In this document: positions 14,811-25,230 of the stretch, in pieces | Layout of the letters: each line of letters begins with the position of its first letter | Position numbering within the stretch: the first letter of the stretch is position 1 | Source: Escarpia spicata | Lineage: Eukaryota > Annelida > Polychaeta > Sabellida > Siboglinidae | Length of the DNA stretch: 64,000 nt | Reading direction: 5' to 3' | NCBI GenBank assembly: GCA_963995525.1 | Contig: OZ023213.1 | Location: 19,236,985 to 19,300,984, forward strand | Position numbers and translations under genes: made by a program | Notes under the pieces: model-generated | Told to the model about the DNA's origin: nothing | The model's database searches: none | Seen by the model: only the letters and a program-made list of their open reading frames with translations

Positions 14811-15820
14811 AGACGAAGAGATATACCTATCCTTGTAAGTGATGCTATCAAGATGGTCCGTAAGTTCTCGGCAAGCGTCATTATATAATCTGCAATCTCT
14901 AGTAACATTTAATCTGCTCCGTAAGTAAACATATAGGAAATGAACGATACATGAACATTTAGAGACACCAACAGATGTAACTTGTAAAATATGATTCAAT
15001 AAACAGCTGTTCACAATGAAGGATAATTCTTCAATTCTAAGTTACAAGGTGAAATGGAGGTCGTAAGGAAATACAACACTTGCTTCAAGTTTTGGAACTT
15101 GTTTATTCTTACCTCAAACATAATCGCCAGAACCGCGATGCGTCTGTCGTTCTGCAGTGCAGCGTAACTGTTTTTTTACTGGTACGAAACTTGGACCATG
15201 ATGCATATTATGCATCTGGAAGAGTTGGCATTACAGTCGGATTATTAATCGACAGAGCCAAATGGTTGTACAATTTTAAATTGGTCCCGTTGGATTCTTT
15301 GCCCCTGACTTCAATACGTAAGTTTGGCCACCTAAGTGATTATATTTGAGCAAGGCATAGGGGGCCTACTTCGTTTGCTTGCGAGCAGAACGTTTATGAA
15401 CACAAAGGCCTTGTGATATTGATAATATATTCGAAAATGAAAAAAACGGAATATATAAACGTTTAAGGGAACTGATAATGATAGTTAGATATAACTTACA
15501 TGGGTAAATACTTCAAGAAGGAAGACAAATAGTGGCCGTAAAGTCAAACGGTGTGGTATGCCGCACGTCAATGTTGTGTGACAGACAATCAAGACAACTG
15601 ATCTTATTGTAAGCTTCAGTTTATCGTCTAAACCAGGAAGGTACGTGTTATCTAATGCTAGCAGAATAACGGTTTAATGGTAAACCTACCATTATGGGTC
15701 TATACAGCCAAAGGCTTTAAATACTTTAATAAATACCACGTTAGTGGTGTTGCTATCAATTCCACTTTTTCTTTACGCTATGCTGGTATTCTGCAATGAC
15801 ACGGAACTATTTCAGAAGAT
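14811..15820. other. No recognisable gene
   Basis: Short open frames only (for example 15080-15349), without family resemblance. This is the left flank of the LTR element. Confidence 0.4.
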
Positions 15821-15825
15821 GATTT
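15821..15825 (+). repeat. 5-bp target site duplication (GATTT), left
   Basis: GATTT directly precedes the left LTR and recurs directly after the right LTR at 38051-38055. Confidence 0.9.
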
Positions 15826-16014
15826 TAGAGAACATTATAACCGGTCCCTTGCTCCCGCATAATAACCGGTCCCTTATACCAATGCGCATGCGCTACTAGA
15901 AACGGAACCATTACACACTCGCATTTCAACCTGTTCAATACTTGTTTAGTTATTGTCATTTCACGCTTTCTCTTTAGTAAAGTGACTGAACAAATGGAAC
16001 TCTGTTCTTATTTA
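15826..16014 (+). repeat. 5' LTR
   Basis: 189 bp, starting TAGAGAAC and ending TTATTTA, matched by 37862-38050 with two substitutions. It contains a short internal direct repeat ('ataaccggtccctt' twice near 15838 and 15863). The ends are not the usual TG...CA but are fixed by the flanking GATTT duplication. Confidence 0.95.
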
Positions 16015-16048
16015 TAACTAAACAACTTGATGGCGCCTGTGAACGTTG
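16015..16048 (+). promoter_or_regulatory. Candidate primer-binding site region
   Basis: The leader between the LTR and the first ATG is only 15 bases. The word TGGCGCC at 16031, overlapping the start codon, matches the beginning of Lys-tRNA-type primer sites, but the following bases match poorly. No better tRNA complement lies directly after the LTR, so the site is tentative. Confidence 0.3.
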
Positions 16049-19000
16049 AGTGTCCGATCGAGGATTGTGACTATACGGCTACGCACGCAGAGGCGGCAGT
16101 GGTGGCTGCTATGCTGAGTGTACACGCCACTGTGCACGTCGCAGTCCCCCGGGCGATGGGCGCGAATGCGAAGATGGAGAAACTCAAGCGTCCTTCCGTT
16201 GCACTGGCCGGGACGGGCGAGTCCTGGTCATACTTCATAACCCGCTGGGGTGAGTACAAGACGGGTACTAAACTTGTTGGACCCGACATAGTCGCACAAC
16301 TACTGGAATACTGCGAGGAGGAGTTGAGAAAAGACTTCACTCGCGCAGCGGGCAAGAGCCTAATGAGCAGTGACGAAAAAGACGTCCTCACCGCCATGAA
16401 GGCACTCGCCGTCCGAGCGGAGAACACTATGGTAGCTCGGGTAGCCCTGTCTAACATGCGGCAGGGACACGAGGAGCCCATCCGGTCGTTCTACGCCCGT
16501 ATCAAGGGGCAGGCGGACACATGCAAGTACGAGATGAAGTGCATTAAGACGGAGTGTGATCAAGTCAACGACTTCACAGAAGAGATTATACGCAATGTGA
16601 TTGCCCGCGGCATCGCAGACCAAGAGATACAACTTGATCTGCTCGATGAAAAGAACCAGGACATGCCATTAAAGGACATGATTGAGTATATCGAGGCCAA
16701 AGAGTCTGGAAAACGCTCGGCATCGCGTCTACTCGACCCTCAGAACACGGATGCGATCAGCAGCTCGTATCGGCGGGGGAAACAGCAGAACGTCCGCAAC
16801 AGGGGAGGAGCCAGGCCGGAGAAACCGAAAGCCAAGCCCAAAGGGGTGTGCATCTACTGCGGCGAGGTGGGTCACGGCAAGACGCCCCTGTGGCACATCA
16901 GACGCACCGAGTGCGCCGCGTATGGTAAAAAGTGCCAGAAGTGTGGCCGCCAGAATCACCTCGACAAGGCGTGCCTGAGCGGACGACCGACTAAGCCCCC
17001 ATCTGAGGAGACAGACGAGCTGTATGACGAGCAAACGGCAGCCTTCGTCGAGCTATGCACGGTCACCATGGACAGCGCGGGCGACGGGTTACGCACACTC
17101 CCCCTCGCTCACCATCTGTACGATGATATGTGCGATAAATGGACGAAACGCGCGTCCAACCCGCAGCCGTACATCAACCTCACTCTTACCAACGAGCGCG
17201 AAGATTACAAAGCGCTGGGTTTTGACCTCCTGAAACGCACCCGCGCAGTATCCCTGCCTGTCATGGCCGACACGGGCTGTCAGAGCTGCCTGATCGGCAT
17301 TGGAGTCACCCAACAAATAGGCCTGAGTACCAAGGACTTCATACCCGTATCCATGACTATGAAGGCTGCGAACAACAAGGGAATTCGTATTCTCGGAGCT
17401 GTGGTGGTCAGATTCGCCGGTAACAGTGGCACTCGGAGATTGGAGACGCGCCAAATCGCGTACGTGACAGACACCTCGGACCGCATATTCCTCTCCCGCG
17501 CAGCTTGCGTGGACCTGGGCATGATCTCGGACAAGTTCCCAACACTCGGGGAGGTCAACCTGGCGACCTCTGAATTGTGTGACTGCCCGCGACGTGCAGA
17601 GCCGCCGACCAAGCCGACCACACTCCCCATGCCGGCGACCGAGGCTAACAGAGAAACCTTACAGAAACACTTACTCAGAATATACGCTCAGAGCACTTTC
17701 AATACGTGCCCGCACCAGCCCTTACCGAGAATGACTGGCCCGCCGCTACGTCTTATACTCGATGAGGATGCGACGCCGGTTGCCCATCACACTCCCATCC
17801 CCGTGGCCATACACTGGCAAGACGAGGTAAAAGCAGGCCTTGACCAGGACGTTCGTCTCGGCGTGTTAGAGGAAGTACCCATCGGTACGCCGGTGACATG
17901 GTGTCACCGCATGGTAATCTGCGCGAAAAAGAACGGCAAGCCGCGACGCACCATCGACTTCCAGGCCTTGAACAAACATGCGTTCCGCGAAACCCACCAC
18001 ACCCAATCTCCGTTCCACCAGGCGAGACGCATACCTAACGGGAAACGCAAGACCGTATTCGACGCATGGAACGGCTACCACAGTGTCCCTCTACACGAGG
18101 ACGACCGCCACAAGACGACCTTCATCACTCCATGGGGACGCTACCGGTACCTATCGGCTCCACAAGGGTATATAGCGTCAGGAGATGGTTATACACGACG
18201 ATACGACGAGATCGTCGCGGACATTGGTGACAAGACCAAGTGCGTGGACGACACGCTACTATGGTCAGATACGATCGAGGAGAGCTACTTCCAGGCGGTC
18301 CAATGGCTGGATATATGTTGCCGGAAAGGAATCATCCTCAACCCGGAGAAGTTCGTCTTAAGCGCACCCACAGCGGACTTTGCAGGCTTCACGATCACCA
18401 TGACTGACGTGCGACCATGCAGCCGCTACCTGGAGGAGATCCGCGATTTCCCACAACCGCGTAACATCACCGACGTCAGATCGTGGTTCGGGCTGGTCAA
18501 TCAAGTGGCCTACGCGTTCAGCATGGCCGAACGAATGCATCCGTTCCGGAAGCTCCTGAAAAATGGAGAACGCTTCACATGGTCCCCGGAGTTAGAGGAC
18601 ATATTCCGCGAGTCGAAGGACGTGATCGTTCAAGAAATCGAGCGCGGCGTCCGCATCTTTGACAAGACCAAGCCTACATGCATCGTCACAGACTGGTCGA
18701 AGGAGGGCATTGGATTCTGGCTATTTCAAAAGCACTGCCGATGCTCACCAATCAGACCCTTCTGCTGCAACGACGGGTGGAAAATAACCCTGGTCGGCAG
18801 CAGGTTTACACCCGCAGCAGAATCCAGATACGCGCCCATAGAGGGCGAGGCCCTCGCAGTCGCGGACGCCTTGGACAAGGCGCGCTACTTCGTGCTGGGT
18901 TGCGAGAACTTGATCGTAGCGGTAGACCATAAGCCGCTGCTGAAACTCCTTGCGGACAGAGCCTTTGACGACATACCTAACCCCCGCCTCAGGAACCTCA

Positions 19001-19979
19001 AGGAGAAAACACTGCGTTATCGCTTCCGCATCACACATGTCCCAGGCATGAAGAACAAGGCGGCAGATGCCATGTCACGTAGGCCGGTCGGCACCGCGCT
19101 ACCATCACTCATGAACCTACCAGACGACAATGCTGCCATAGTGAACCACCTACCATCCAGCATGCACACCAACGTCTTATCTCTCCTACGCCGAGTCGAA
19201 CCGGATGACGACGACGACGACGACGTCGAGGAGGACAACCTGAGATGGTGCGCCGCGGGCCTCGAATCATTGCGATCAGTGACTTGGGACCGTGTCAGGG
19301 AGGCTACCAGCAGCGACGTCGATATGCACACACTGGAGGAAATGGCAACCGACGGCATCCCCGACTCGAAGATCGAGATGCCAGAGACGATTCGCGACTA
19401 TCACCAGTACCGCGAAAACATCACATCGACAGACGAAGTGATCCTATACAAGGACAGGGTTATCATACCGCCCTCACTCCGCGGTGAGGTACTAAGCACC
19501 CTACACGCTGCCCACCAGGGCGTATCGATGATGACCACCCGTGCAGAATCCTCTGTGTTCTGGCCAGGCATATCGGCCGACATCAGCACCACTCGAAAAA
19601 ATTGCGAACACTGCCACCGGATGGCACCCTCACAACCTGGAGCGCCGCCCATCCCACCGATCCCGGTCGTTTACCCCTTCCAGGCAGTGTGCTCGGACTT
19701 CTTCGTACACAGGGGCGTACACTACCTCGTGATGGTGGACAGATACTCAAACTGGCCAATCATATCGCAGTCGACAGGTGGCGCCACCGGCCTCATCAAC
19801 CACTTACGTCGCGCCTTCGTGACGTACGGGACGCCAGAAGAGCTCGCATCGGACGGGGGTCCGGAGTTCACCTCTACCGAGACCAGGTCTTTCCTGCACA
19901 GATGGGGCGTACACCACCGCCTATCATCGGTGGCCTTCCCCCACAGCAACTGTCGTGCAGAGATTGGGGTGAAGACGAT
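16030..19979 (+). pseudogene. gag-pol: Gag-pol polyprotein, 5' part, interrupted by Polinton
   Basis: I start it at ATG 16030; the frame also opens at an upstream TTG. In order: an N-terminal Cys/His motif (residues ~8-38), a gag helical region, a Cys/His knuckle region (~270-318, '[11 protein letters not shown]' then '[14 protein letters not shown]'), aspartic protease with '[11 protein letters not shown]' (~412), reverse transcriptase with 'CVDDTLLW' (~737), RNase H starting '[11 protein letters not shown]' (~887), and integrase with the zinc H-H-C-C module (~1157-1197). The integrase core Asp residues lie in 'CSDFF' and 'ASDGGPEF', and its Glu in 'CRAEIG'. The reverse-transcriptase first position is Cys where Tyr or Phe is usual. 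The frame is cut six codons after the Glu codon by the Polinton terminal repeat and then hits a stop at 20038. Confidence 0.93.
19974..19979 (+). repeat. 6-bp target duplication of the Polinton (GACGAT), left
   Basis: GACGAT precedes the left terminal repeat and recurs at 36952-36957. Six bases is the standard Polinton/Maverick duplication length. Confidence 0.95.
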
Positions 19980-20101
19980 AGTAGTAAGAGAGACGTTTTG
20001 GATAGGTATCCTAAGGCATTTCGGAGGAGTTTTTGGTTGATAATAGGGAGGTTTCGAAAGCCGCCCCCCTGAACAAAGTGAGTAGTCACGTGACCGTATG
20101 T
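19980..20101 (+). repeat. Polinton left terminal inverted repeat
   Basis: 122 bp, inverted match to 36830-36951 with two mismatches (near 20073 and 20081). Includes a C-run 'gccgcccccct' and the E-box-like palindrome 'gtcacgtgac'. Confidence 0.96.
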
Positions 20102-20534
20102 GTGAGTGTGTGTAGCGCCACCTGACGGTGAAATGAGCAGCCATGGAAGGGTTATTGTATATATATGAGAGACGAAAGACCAAAGAGGGAATTATAATAA
20201 CGAAAGATCAAAGAGGAAAGGTGTAGAAAGGAACGAAAGATCAAAGAATCATAACGAAAGATCAAAGAGAAGTATTAACAAAGTGATAGGTAAGTCTACC
20301 TATGTTGTATACTGAAAGATGTATGTATATGTATGTATGTATGTATGTATGAATGAAAGAAGAATTATTACTAAGATAATAACCGACAAAAACCACAGTT
20401 TGAAAGTTGAATAGTTTTAATAATTATCATTCATCATCATCATCATCATGGTTCAATATCCCTTGTATTCAAAGAGGGAATTAATTAATAAAATAATAAT
20501 AACGTTCAATCATTGGTCGCTGCATTCCAGCACA
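20102..20534. other. Left subterminal region of the Polinton
   Basis: Noncoding. Contains a GGCGCC-type word near 20115, four iteron-like repeats (20171-20268), an ATGT microsatellite (about 20320-20352) and a CAT run near 20430-20449. Confidence 0.7.
20171..20268 (+). repeat. Four iteron-like direct repeats (AACGAAAGATCAAAGA)
   Basis: 16-base units start at 20171, 20199, 20232 and 20253. The last three are identical over the unit; the first differs at two bases. They sit about 70-170 bp inside the left terminal repeat and I see no counterpart at the right end. This position would suit binding sites for a replication or transcription factor, but nothing in the sequence proves that. Confidence 0.7.
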
Positions 20535-20701
20535 TTAGCGTTCGACAGCATCGATCGCCGCATCCCAATCTTCTTCGATAGGCTCCTCTGTGTCCGAAGA
20601 GGGAACAGGATCGGGATCAAATCGGCTCCGTGTCTGTAATAGTTCACGCATTACGTGGCAGAAGGTGCACCAGTGGTTATCGCGGAGTTCCTCCTCTCTG
20701 A

Positions 20702-20737
<36 letters not shown>

Positions 20738-21208
20738 TTTGAAAATATTTATAATATAATATATATATATATATATATATGAAGTACAGTCGGGTGGAAT
20801 AAGCCAGTGATGTAACCAGACACCGCGTAGGGAACCGACACACGATAAAAGGGCAAGCTAGATCAACGGACTATGCTACAATACGTAATGGAGACGTCTG
20901 CTGACGCGATCGGTAACCAAACACCGCGTAGCTAGTCGAAACGACAAGAGGTCGGTCGAGGTCAACACATTGAAGAGAACGAGAAACGTGGTAACAGAAA
21001 ACATAAATAAAGTAGTAAAATAATCGTTGAACACTCACGTGCAATCGTCAACACTGGAGTCACTGGACACACTCCCTGTCAGACTCCAGGTATCCCCCGT
21101 GTCGACCCCATCAGGACCCCTGAAAGGTAATATAGATAACCGTGATACATAACGAACGTAAGCATATAGTATGATATGTATAATATCTATCGAATGAAAC
21201 AAAGCAAA

Positions 21209-21244
<36 letters not shown>

Positions 21245-21495
21245 TTATTATTATTATTATTATTATAATAAAAGTACTTACACAAGTTTGAGACCACGCC
21301 AGTCGTCACGCAGTTCCAGTGTCGACGGTAACAAAGTCCCCATCCACGCGGCTGGGTCGACCCCATCAGGACTCCTGAAAGGTATATAGATAACCGTGAT
21401 ACATAACGAACGTAAGCATATAGTATGATATGTATAATATCTATCGAAATTATGTATGATACGTATAGGATATCTATCGGACGAAACGAAGCAAA

Positions 21496-21531
<36 letters not shown>

Positions 21532-21628
21532 ATTATAATAATAATAATAAAAGTACTTACACAACTTCCCATCCATCGTCGCGAAGACGCCATTCAGCAA
21601 GGAGTTGAATCCAGGGTATCGACGACAT
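20535..21628 (-). CDS. Four-exon unknown gene with duplicated exons
   Basis: Predicted exons on the minus strand: 21628-21561, 21374-21282, 21119-21039 and 20697-20535. Donors are GTAAGT, GTAAGT and GTGAGT; all acceptors are TTTCAG. Every junction is phase 2, and the internal exons are 93 and 81 nt, so the frame stays open from ATG to TAA, giving 134 aa. Exons 2 and 3 start with nearly the same sequence and code 'PDGVD' at the same place; their downstream introns are also alike, so one exon-intron unit has been duplicated. The motif 'LRDD-W' or 'ELRD' recurs in exons 1, 2 and 4. The C-terminal exon has two Cys ('WCTFCH') and an acidic tail. No signal peptide or family recognised. A TATATATA run at about 21663-21672 could be its promoter. 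Introns contain AT and TTA microsatellites. Confidence 0.75.
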
Positions 21629-21969
21629 TGTGAATGAGATGAAGAATGTAACAAACGAACCGGTATATATATAGATAGAGCATACGTATGCAGACACACT
21701 ATGAAGACAACTTGTGGAACACACGGTAGAGTGGAAATATACCGGGGTATGAAAAGCACCCAGGGACGTATCTAGGGACGTCACCTGGCCGATGCCTGGT
21801 TAACAACGTGGTTATATCGAAGTGGTAAAGTACAAACCGATATCAGTCATATGACGGAGGGAACCAGCTGCTGCTGCTGATAAGCGCGTGATGCCAATTA
21901 GACGACAATGCCCCTGATCAGAACGCTAACAATACAGTCAGAAGAAAAGAACTCTGTGAGTGCTCAGCG
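21629..21969. promoter_or_regulatory. Divergent promoter region between spliced gene and NADAR gene
   Basis: A 341-bp gap between two start codons pointing away from each other. A TATA run near 21665 faces the minus-strand gene; a weak 'ggttatatcg' near 21811 could serve the plus-strand gene. Confidence 0.4.
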
Positions 21970-22458
21970 ATGAAACATATGGTGGTCAAGAGCTTGGATA
22001 TACAATTCAGGGGTGCTGGTCACTTCCTATCGAATTTCTATCCATGTGAAATACACATATGGGGCGAAGACTTTACTTGTGCAGAAGCAGCCTATCAGTT
22101 TAAAAAAGCCAGACATTTTCACGATGAGAACACAGCGAGAAAGATTCAGACCGCGCGCACTGGAATACAGGCGAAATACTGGAGTAAAAACATTCGGTGG
22201 ACACCCGATCGAACCGTTGCATGGCTGTCACAACGTCGGAGCGTGATGCATGCTATACTAGCCGTCAAGTTTCGTGTCTCTGAACTACGTCAACGCTTGT
22301 TGGCTACAGGTGACGCACGACTTATCGAGAATGTACCCAGTGAAGAGGGGTTTTGGGGTAAGAGCTCAAACCGTAACAAACCAGGTGAGAATATACTCGG
22401 TGTGATACTTATGCAGGTGAGAGACTTCGTTAGACAGCGCTCTATACGGCTTACATAA
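21970..22458 (+). CDS. NADAR-family (YbiA/DUF1768-like) protein
   Basis: 162 aa from ATG 21970, close to the length of a single NADAR domain. Conserved landmarks in order: 'HFLSNFYPCEI' (~17-28), 'TCAEAAYQFKKARHF' (~36-51), a tryptophan-containing centre with 'WSKNIRW', 'RRSVMHAILAVKF' (~89-101), 'LLATGDARLIENVPSEEGFW' (~109-128), and 'GENILGVILMQVR' near the end. Family knowledge: NADAR proteins act on NAD/ADP-ribose-related molecules, and characterised members remove ADP-ribose from guanine bases. In this element it may protect or repair element DNA, or adjust NAD-derived metabolites. That is inference. It stands alone upstream of the SSB gene, has no frame break, and uses codons like its neighbours. 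Confidence 0.85.
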   Translation: MKHMVVKSLDIQFRGAGHFLSNFYPCEIHIWGEDFTCAEAAYQFKKARHFHDENTARKIQTARTGIQAKYWSKNIRWTPDRTVAWLSQRRSVMHAILAVKFRVSELRQRLLATGDARLIENVPSEEGFWGKSSNRNKPGENILGVILMQVRDFVRQRSIRLT

Positions 22459-22610
22459 GGCGCTCATTAAAAACAGACAGGCAGCCACGCGGTGACAAAG
22501 TACGGGAGAGTGAGAGATAAGGTCACGCGCACGATAAGATGCGAACAGCCAGGGGCGCGTTATCATCAGCTAGGGGTGTCACGCGCTCGATCCCTGGAGG
22601 GATTGAACTG

Positions 22611-22618
22611 TATATAAA
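22611..22618 (+). promoter_or_regulatory. TATA box upstream of the SSB gene
   Basis: TATATAAA followed after about 28 bases by a pyrimidine-rich CTCTCTCTCTCG stretch that could hold the start site. ATG follows at 22697. Confidence 0.65.
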
Positions 22619-22696
22619 CCCACGGCAAATCTAACAAGACAAACACTCTCTCTCTCGCTGCCGTTCAAAGCTCTTCACCGATACCTACACAACAAG

Positions 22697-23188
22697 ATGG
22701 CGATGTCCAATGTCAACGAGGAAATCCTTCTGGCAGAACTCGAACAAGTAAGTGACGGAACGTACGCATTTGTTCGCCCACTGACACTAGTGACATGTGC
22801 TCTGTCCCCCGAATACGTATGTTATCCGGCGTGTCAAATATGTAATCGGAAAGTTCGTCTTGAAATGACGAAAGGAGGGCACCATAGCGTCAGTATATGC
22901 CTGACCCACGGGCGCCAGAAGGGAAATCCCGTTTACAAGTATGCTATGGGTATGCTTTTCGCCGATTGCAGGGGCCACGAAGTGTGGGCAACAGGATTTG
23001 ATCAGCTAGTCCAGGGGGTCGTGGGGGGAATGACAGCAAGCAACTATATGTCGCTTAAACCGGGTGAAGAACGTTACCAGTCACTGAATGTCTTACGTGG
23101 CAAACAGACTAGGGTGACAATTAGAAAGACGACGAAGGGAGACTATCGAAATTATACCGTCATAGCACTGGAAATAATCCACTCGTAA
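22697..23188 (+). CDS. RPA70-like single-stranded DNA-binding protein
   Basis: 163 aa. The centre resembles the C-terminal OB domain (DBD-C) of replication protein A large subunit: a zinc-binding set 'ACQICNRKV...ICLTH' (~45-75) interrupts the first strands. 'YKYAMGMLFADCRGHEVWATGFDQLVQGVVGG' follows the DBD-C pattern of strand, 'D--G--W-T-F', then helix (~80-111), and a final strand set ends the protein. Family knowledge: RPA coats single-stranded DNA in replication and repair. A role coating displaced strands during protein-primed replication by the PolB encoded downstream is the natural inference. It has its own TATA box. A GTAAGA at 23185 over the stop could be a splice donor, but joining it to the acceptor-like site at 23618 is out of frame. 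Confidence 0.65.
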   Translation: MAMSNVNEEILLAELEQVSDGTYAFVRPLTLVTCALSPEYVCYPACQICNRKVRLEMTKGGHHSVSICLTHGRQKGNPVYKYAMGMLFADCRGHEVWATGFDQLVQGVVGGMTASNYMSLKPGEERYQSLNVLRGKQTRVTIRKTTKGDYRNYTVIALEIIHS

Positions 23189-23194
23189 GAACTG

Positions 23195-23600
<406 letters not shown>

Positions 23601-23711
23601 GTTCTGTCGTATGTTGTAGACGCCTCCTCGGTCATACGAGTCAGTTCTGGCAACCCCCGTGCGTGGCGTGAAAGTCGACTGTCGTTTAATGACGAGGCAA
23701 GTGCCATTTAC

Positions 23712-24449
23712 GTGGGGTCATGTGCATGGTCTAGTGATCAGGATAATGATGATGTTGCTAACGATGGTGATTTTGATAGTGATTTCTCTGACTACGACGA
23801 GAGTCGGAGACCTAGTGAATTACAGGAGGCAGTAGAGAGAGTGAACGCAATTCAGAAACGAACGGAGTACATGATAGATGACGAGTTATTTATAGCCACT
23901 ATAACCACTGCATGCATTCGTCAGGTAGCCGAAGGACTGTACCTTCGCTACGCGAACGTTCACGAAGACGTGTATAAAGTGAATCGTTCGCGTATATTTC
24001 ATGCTTTTGATATGGCAGTATCCGATTTGGTATGCACATCGCGCGTGCCGTGGTTTATTCGTGATGTCGTGTCACGAGTGAAAACGAGTCTCCGTAGTCG
24101 GGGTATAACCGTGTCGGATGAGACGGAAGACTCACCGAAGGCGCCGCAGCCCTGGTACCTACAAGACGACGAGCCGGGAAGACAGGTCTGGTGCTCCGAG
24201 CTGATGCTGGTAGCGTGCGACGCTATCGTTCGGTTCGTGAGTAACGAATTGTGGCGCACTTTCGAAAGTGAGACAAACACCATCTACCTGGTACGTAGCC
24301 ATCTGATCCAAGACACCGTGAGATGTGCAGTACACCATTACAGGTTTATTGTGGATACACCGAAGCGGGCATGTGACATCATAACACGTGTGCAAGCCAT
24401 CCTGCGTGTGCGCGGTATACCTCTCCTGGATGAGGAAACACCCTGCTAA
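23712..24449 (+). CDS. Unknown protein with two helical repeats
   Basis: A frame open from about 23604 to the TAA at 24447-24449. The first in-frame ATG is 23871. Upstream of that the frame has an acidic segment ('DFDSDFSDYDE'), so the real start may be a spliced 5' exon (acceptor-like 'gttgtag' at 23613-23619) or a non-ATG codon. The protein holds two similar helical blocks of about 75 residues, each ending 'D(V/I)(V/I)(S/T)RV---L--RGI'. No enzyme motif seen. It lies between SSB and PolB with the early genes; function unknown. Confidence 0.6.
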   Translation: MGSCAWSSDQDNDDVANDGDFDSDFSDYDESRRPSELQEAVERVNAIQKRTEYMIDDELFIATITTACIRQVAEGLYLRYANVHEDVYKVNRSRIFHAFDMAVSDLVCTSRVPWFIRDVVSRVKTSLRSRGITVSDETEDSPKAPQPWYLQDDEPGRQVWCSELMLVACDAIVRFVSNELWRTFESETNTIYLVRSHLIQDTVRCAVHHYRFIVDTPKRACDIITRVQAILRVRGIPLLDEETPC

Positions 24450-24994
24450 TGTTGTTGTTATTGTGTTGTCAGGTCAGCGCTGCCCCCTCTAGCGGACTAG
24501 CTCTCATTCAAAGAGCGTACGATGAGAAGCCGCTAGAGTGGGCACCTAGAAAAAGACACCGTCACCACACCCCACTGCGACAGACTCTCCTGACGCATCT
24601 AAACGCCCAGCGTCACGTGACGACTCTGCAAATGTCGTGTGAGGATGCAACACCACCGCCACCGTCCGACGAATCATTGACCATGATTTGTGATGACGAT
24701 ACATCCGAATACGAGACACTCCGAACGGATGATTCGACCCTCGATATAGCCACTGACGGACATATCGTGTGGTCCAAAACGGACACGACGATGCCGTGGA
24801 CACATCCGGTTCTGTTTGGTGGCGTACAGGACCTGGAACTAAATATCCAGAGTTTAGCGGCGGTCCTGTTCGTCACCAAACGATGTAACCTCGATACGGC
24901 TGTGCAGACGATTTGCCGCGAACTGGCACGGAACATTGAGTCCGCTGAGCACGTTGCATATATCACGGATTCACTTCAGAAGCGTCTGCAGTGA
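24449..24994 (+). CDS. Unknown protein, possible secreted or spliced product
   Basis: 181 aa if begun at ATG 24449, which shares a base with the preceding stop. The first dozen residues are hydrophobic (MLLLLCCQVSA), like a short signal peptide. The same bases, T-rich then TTGTCAG at 24466-24472, also look like a splice acceptor. The codons after it would then be a further exon of the upstream gene, though I find no strong in-frame donor. The C-terminal block ('AVQTICRELARNIESAEHVA') has the same helical pattern as the upstream repeats. The middle is Asp/Thr-rich. Family unknown. Confidence 0.55.
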   Translation: MLLLLCCQVSAAPSSGLALIQRAYDEKPLEWAPRKRHRHHTPLRQTLLTHLNAQRHVTTLQMSCEDATPPPPSDESLTMICDDDTSEYETLRTDDSTLDIATDGHIVWSKTDTTMPWTHPVLFGGVQDLELNIQSLAAVLFVTKRCNLDTAVQTICRELARNIESAEHVAYITDSLQKRLQ

Positions 24995-25000
24995 CGACAA

Positions 25001-25060
25001 GAGGAAATGCGCCCCTACGCTATAGCTGGGGTTATAGGCGCCGCTTGTCTGTCACTGTAG
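25001..25060 (+). terminator. Conserved 3' hairpin element, copy A
   Basis: 'gaggaaatgcgcccctacg' then 'ggggttataggcgcc' and 'ctgtcac' recur at 29752-29802 after the PolB gene. GCGCC/GGCGC and CCCC/GGGG halves can pair. It follows a stop codon within 10 bases both times, so a 3'-end or mRNA-stability role is possible. An AATAAA lies downstream at 25112. Confidence 0.5.
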
Positions 25061-25111
25061 ACGCTTAGATTAGCTTTCTTGTATACTCGCTTTTTAATTT
25101 GTAATTCGACG

Positions 25112-25117
25112 AATAAA
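25112..25117 (+). terminator. Polyadenylation signal AATAAA
   Basis: AATAAA 118 bp after the stop of the 24449 gene, followed by a GT-rich stretch (atgtatgtatgtaa). Confidence 0.6.
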
Positions 25118-25230
25118 GATGTATGTATGTAATCCAGGAATTCGGTGTCTGTTGTTCTTGTCATAGCTCGTTACGATCGATGAATACATACCCCTCCGTC
25201 TGTATACACGCACACTCATACAAGCTCCTA

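Noticed and set aside
16071..16481. Minus-strand frames inside gag-pol
   Set aside because: Shadows of the intact forward frame with no family pattern.
19722..20183. Minus-strand frames through the left terminal repeat, and the plus-strand frame at 36842 through the right one
   Set aside because: They join terminal-repeat sequence to the interrupted integrase. No independent start or conservation; the 36842 start is GTG within the repeat.
21187..21759. A 190-codon minus-strand frame
   Set aside because: It reads through AT and TTA microsatellites in the introns of the four-exon gene. The spliced model explains the conserved parts better.
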